Shown here piece after piece: positions 58,148-58,148 of a stretch of 58,148 nucleotides of DNA. How positions within the stretch are numbered: the stretch's first letter is position 1; each line of letters begins with the position of its first letter. The stretch is from a virus. The DNA lies in IMG/VR virus record IMGVR_UViG_3300017968_000007, positions 1-58,148 of that record. One strand, 5' to 3'. The translations under genes were made by a program, and so were the position numbers. Under the pieces are notes generated by a model that saw only the letters and a program-made list of their open reading frames with translations, was not told the origin of the DNA and ran no database searches.

Positions 58148-58148
58148 A

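Noticed and set aside
1-58148. Integrase, attachment site, insertion sequence or replication origin
   Set aside because: No recombinase, terminal inverted repeats or iteron cluster seen in this window.

Overview
The window is part of the genome of a tailed double-stranded DNA bacteriophage (Caudoviricetes). It carries a complete head and tail morphogenesis run: large terminase, portal, prohead protease with scaffold, capsid, neck genes, tail tube, tail chaperones, tape measure and distal tail. I recognise no contractile sheath, so a siphovirus-like long tail is the simplest reading; a 2172-residue tape measure at about 0.15 nm per residue would span roughly 325 nm. The host cannot be named. 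The early promoters are close to the bacterial sigma-70 consensus.

Left arm (1-7379, minus strand): an accessory/early region of tiny genes in short operons. Thirteen promoter candidates (TTGAC-N16/17/18-TATAAT or TAGAAT) read leftwards, most with a shared GCCGATA block in the spacer. Five copies of a conserved 9-bp hairpin lie between operons. Several genes are microproteins of 24-52 codons, five of them with one predicted membrane helix. A 132-nt RNA gene at 1335-1466 has a tRNA acceptor stem and T arm but an oversized insert where the anticodon loop should be. The recognisable proteins are a GP88-like protein and an HNH endonuclease.

Centre (7442-34125, plus strand): a sigma-factor-like gene opens the late region. 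It is followed by an HTH/coiled-coil protein, a GDP-mannose 4,6-dehydratase, HNH and ERCC4 nucleases, a ClpP-like protease, terminase, portal, protease-scaffold (with a nested scaffold start), a decoration candidate and the capsid. Next come adhesion/fibre genes, the largest apparently split by a frameshift at about 22,115. Then comes a compact carbohydrate cassette: phosphoribosyltransferase-HAD fusion, sulfotransferase, glycosyltransferase and cytidylyltransferase. Neck and tail-tube genes follow. A 12-bp motif near ATGGCGTATAGT recurs upstream of the late transcription units and is a candidate late promoter for the phage sigma factor.

Right part (34186-56246, plus strand): tail chaperone-like proteins, the tape measure (with an embedded J-domain-like HPD segment), four large distal tail proteins, the last a 2007-residue protein with about 96 cysteines. 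From 56266 to the end the minus strand resumes with a zinc-ribbon-type protein, small unknown proteins, a canonical terminator and a recombination-type (Rad52-like, tentative) gene.

How it fits together: host polymerase would read the minus-strand arms from sigma-70-like promoters, while the phage sigma factor would switch transcription to the plus-strand virion genes. The sugar, sulfate and cytidylyl enzymes lie within the virion transcription units, so they are probably made late and may modify virion fibres or host surface glycans.
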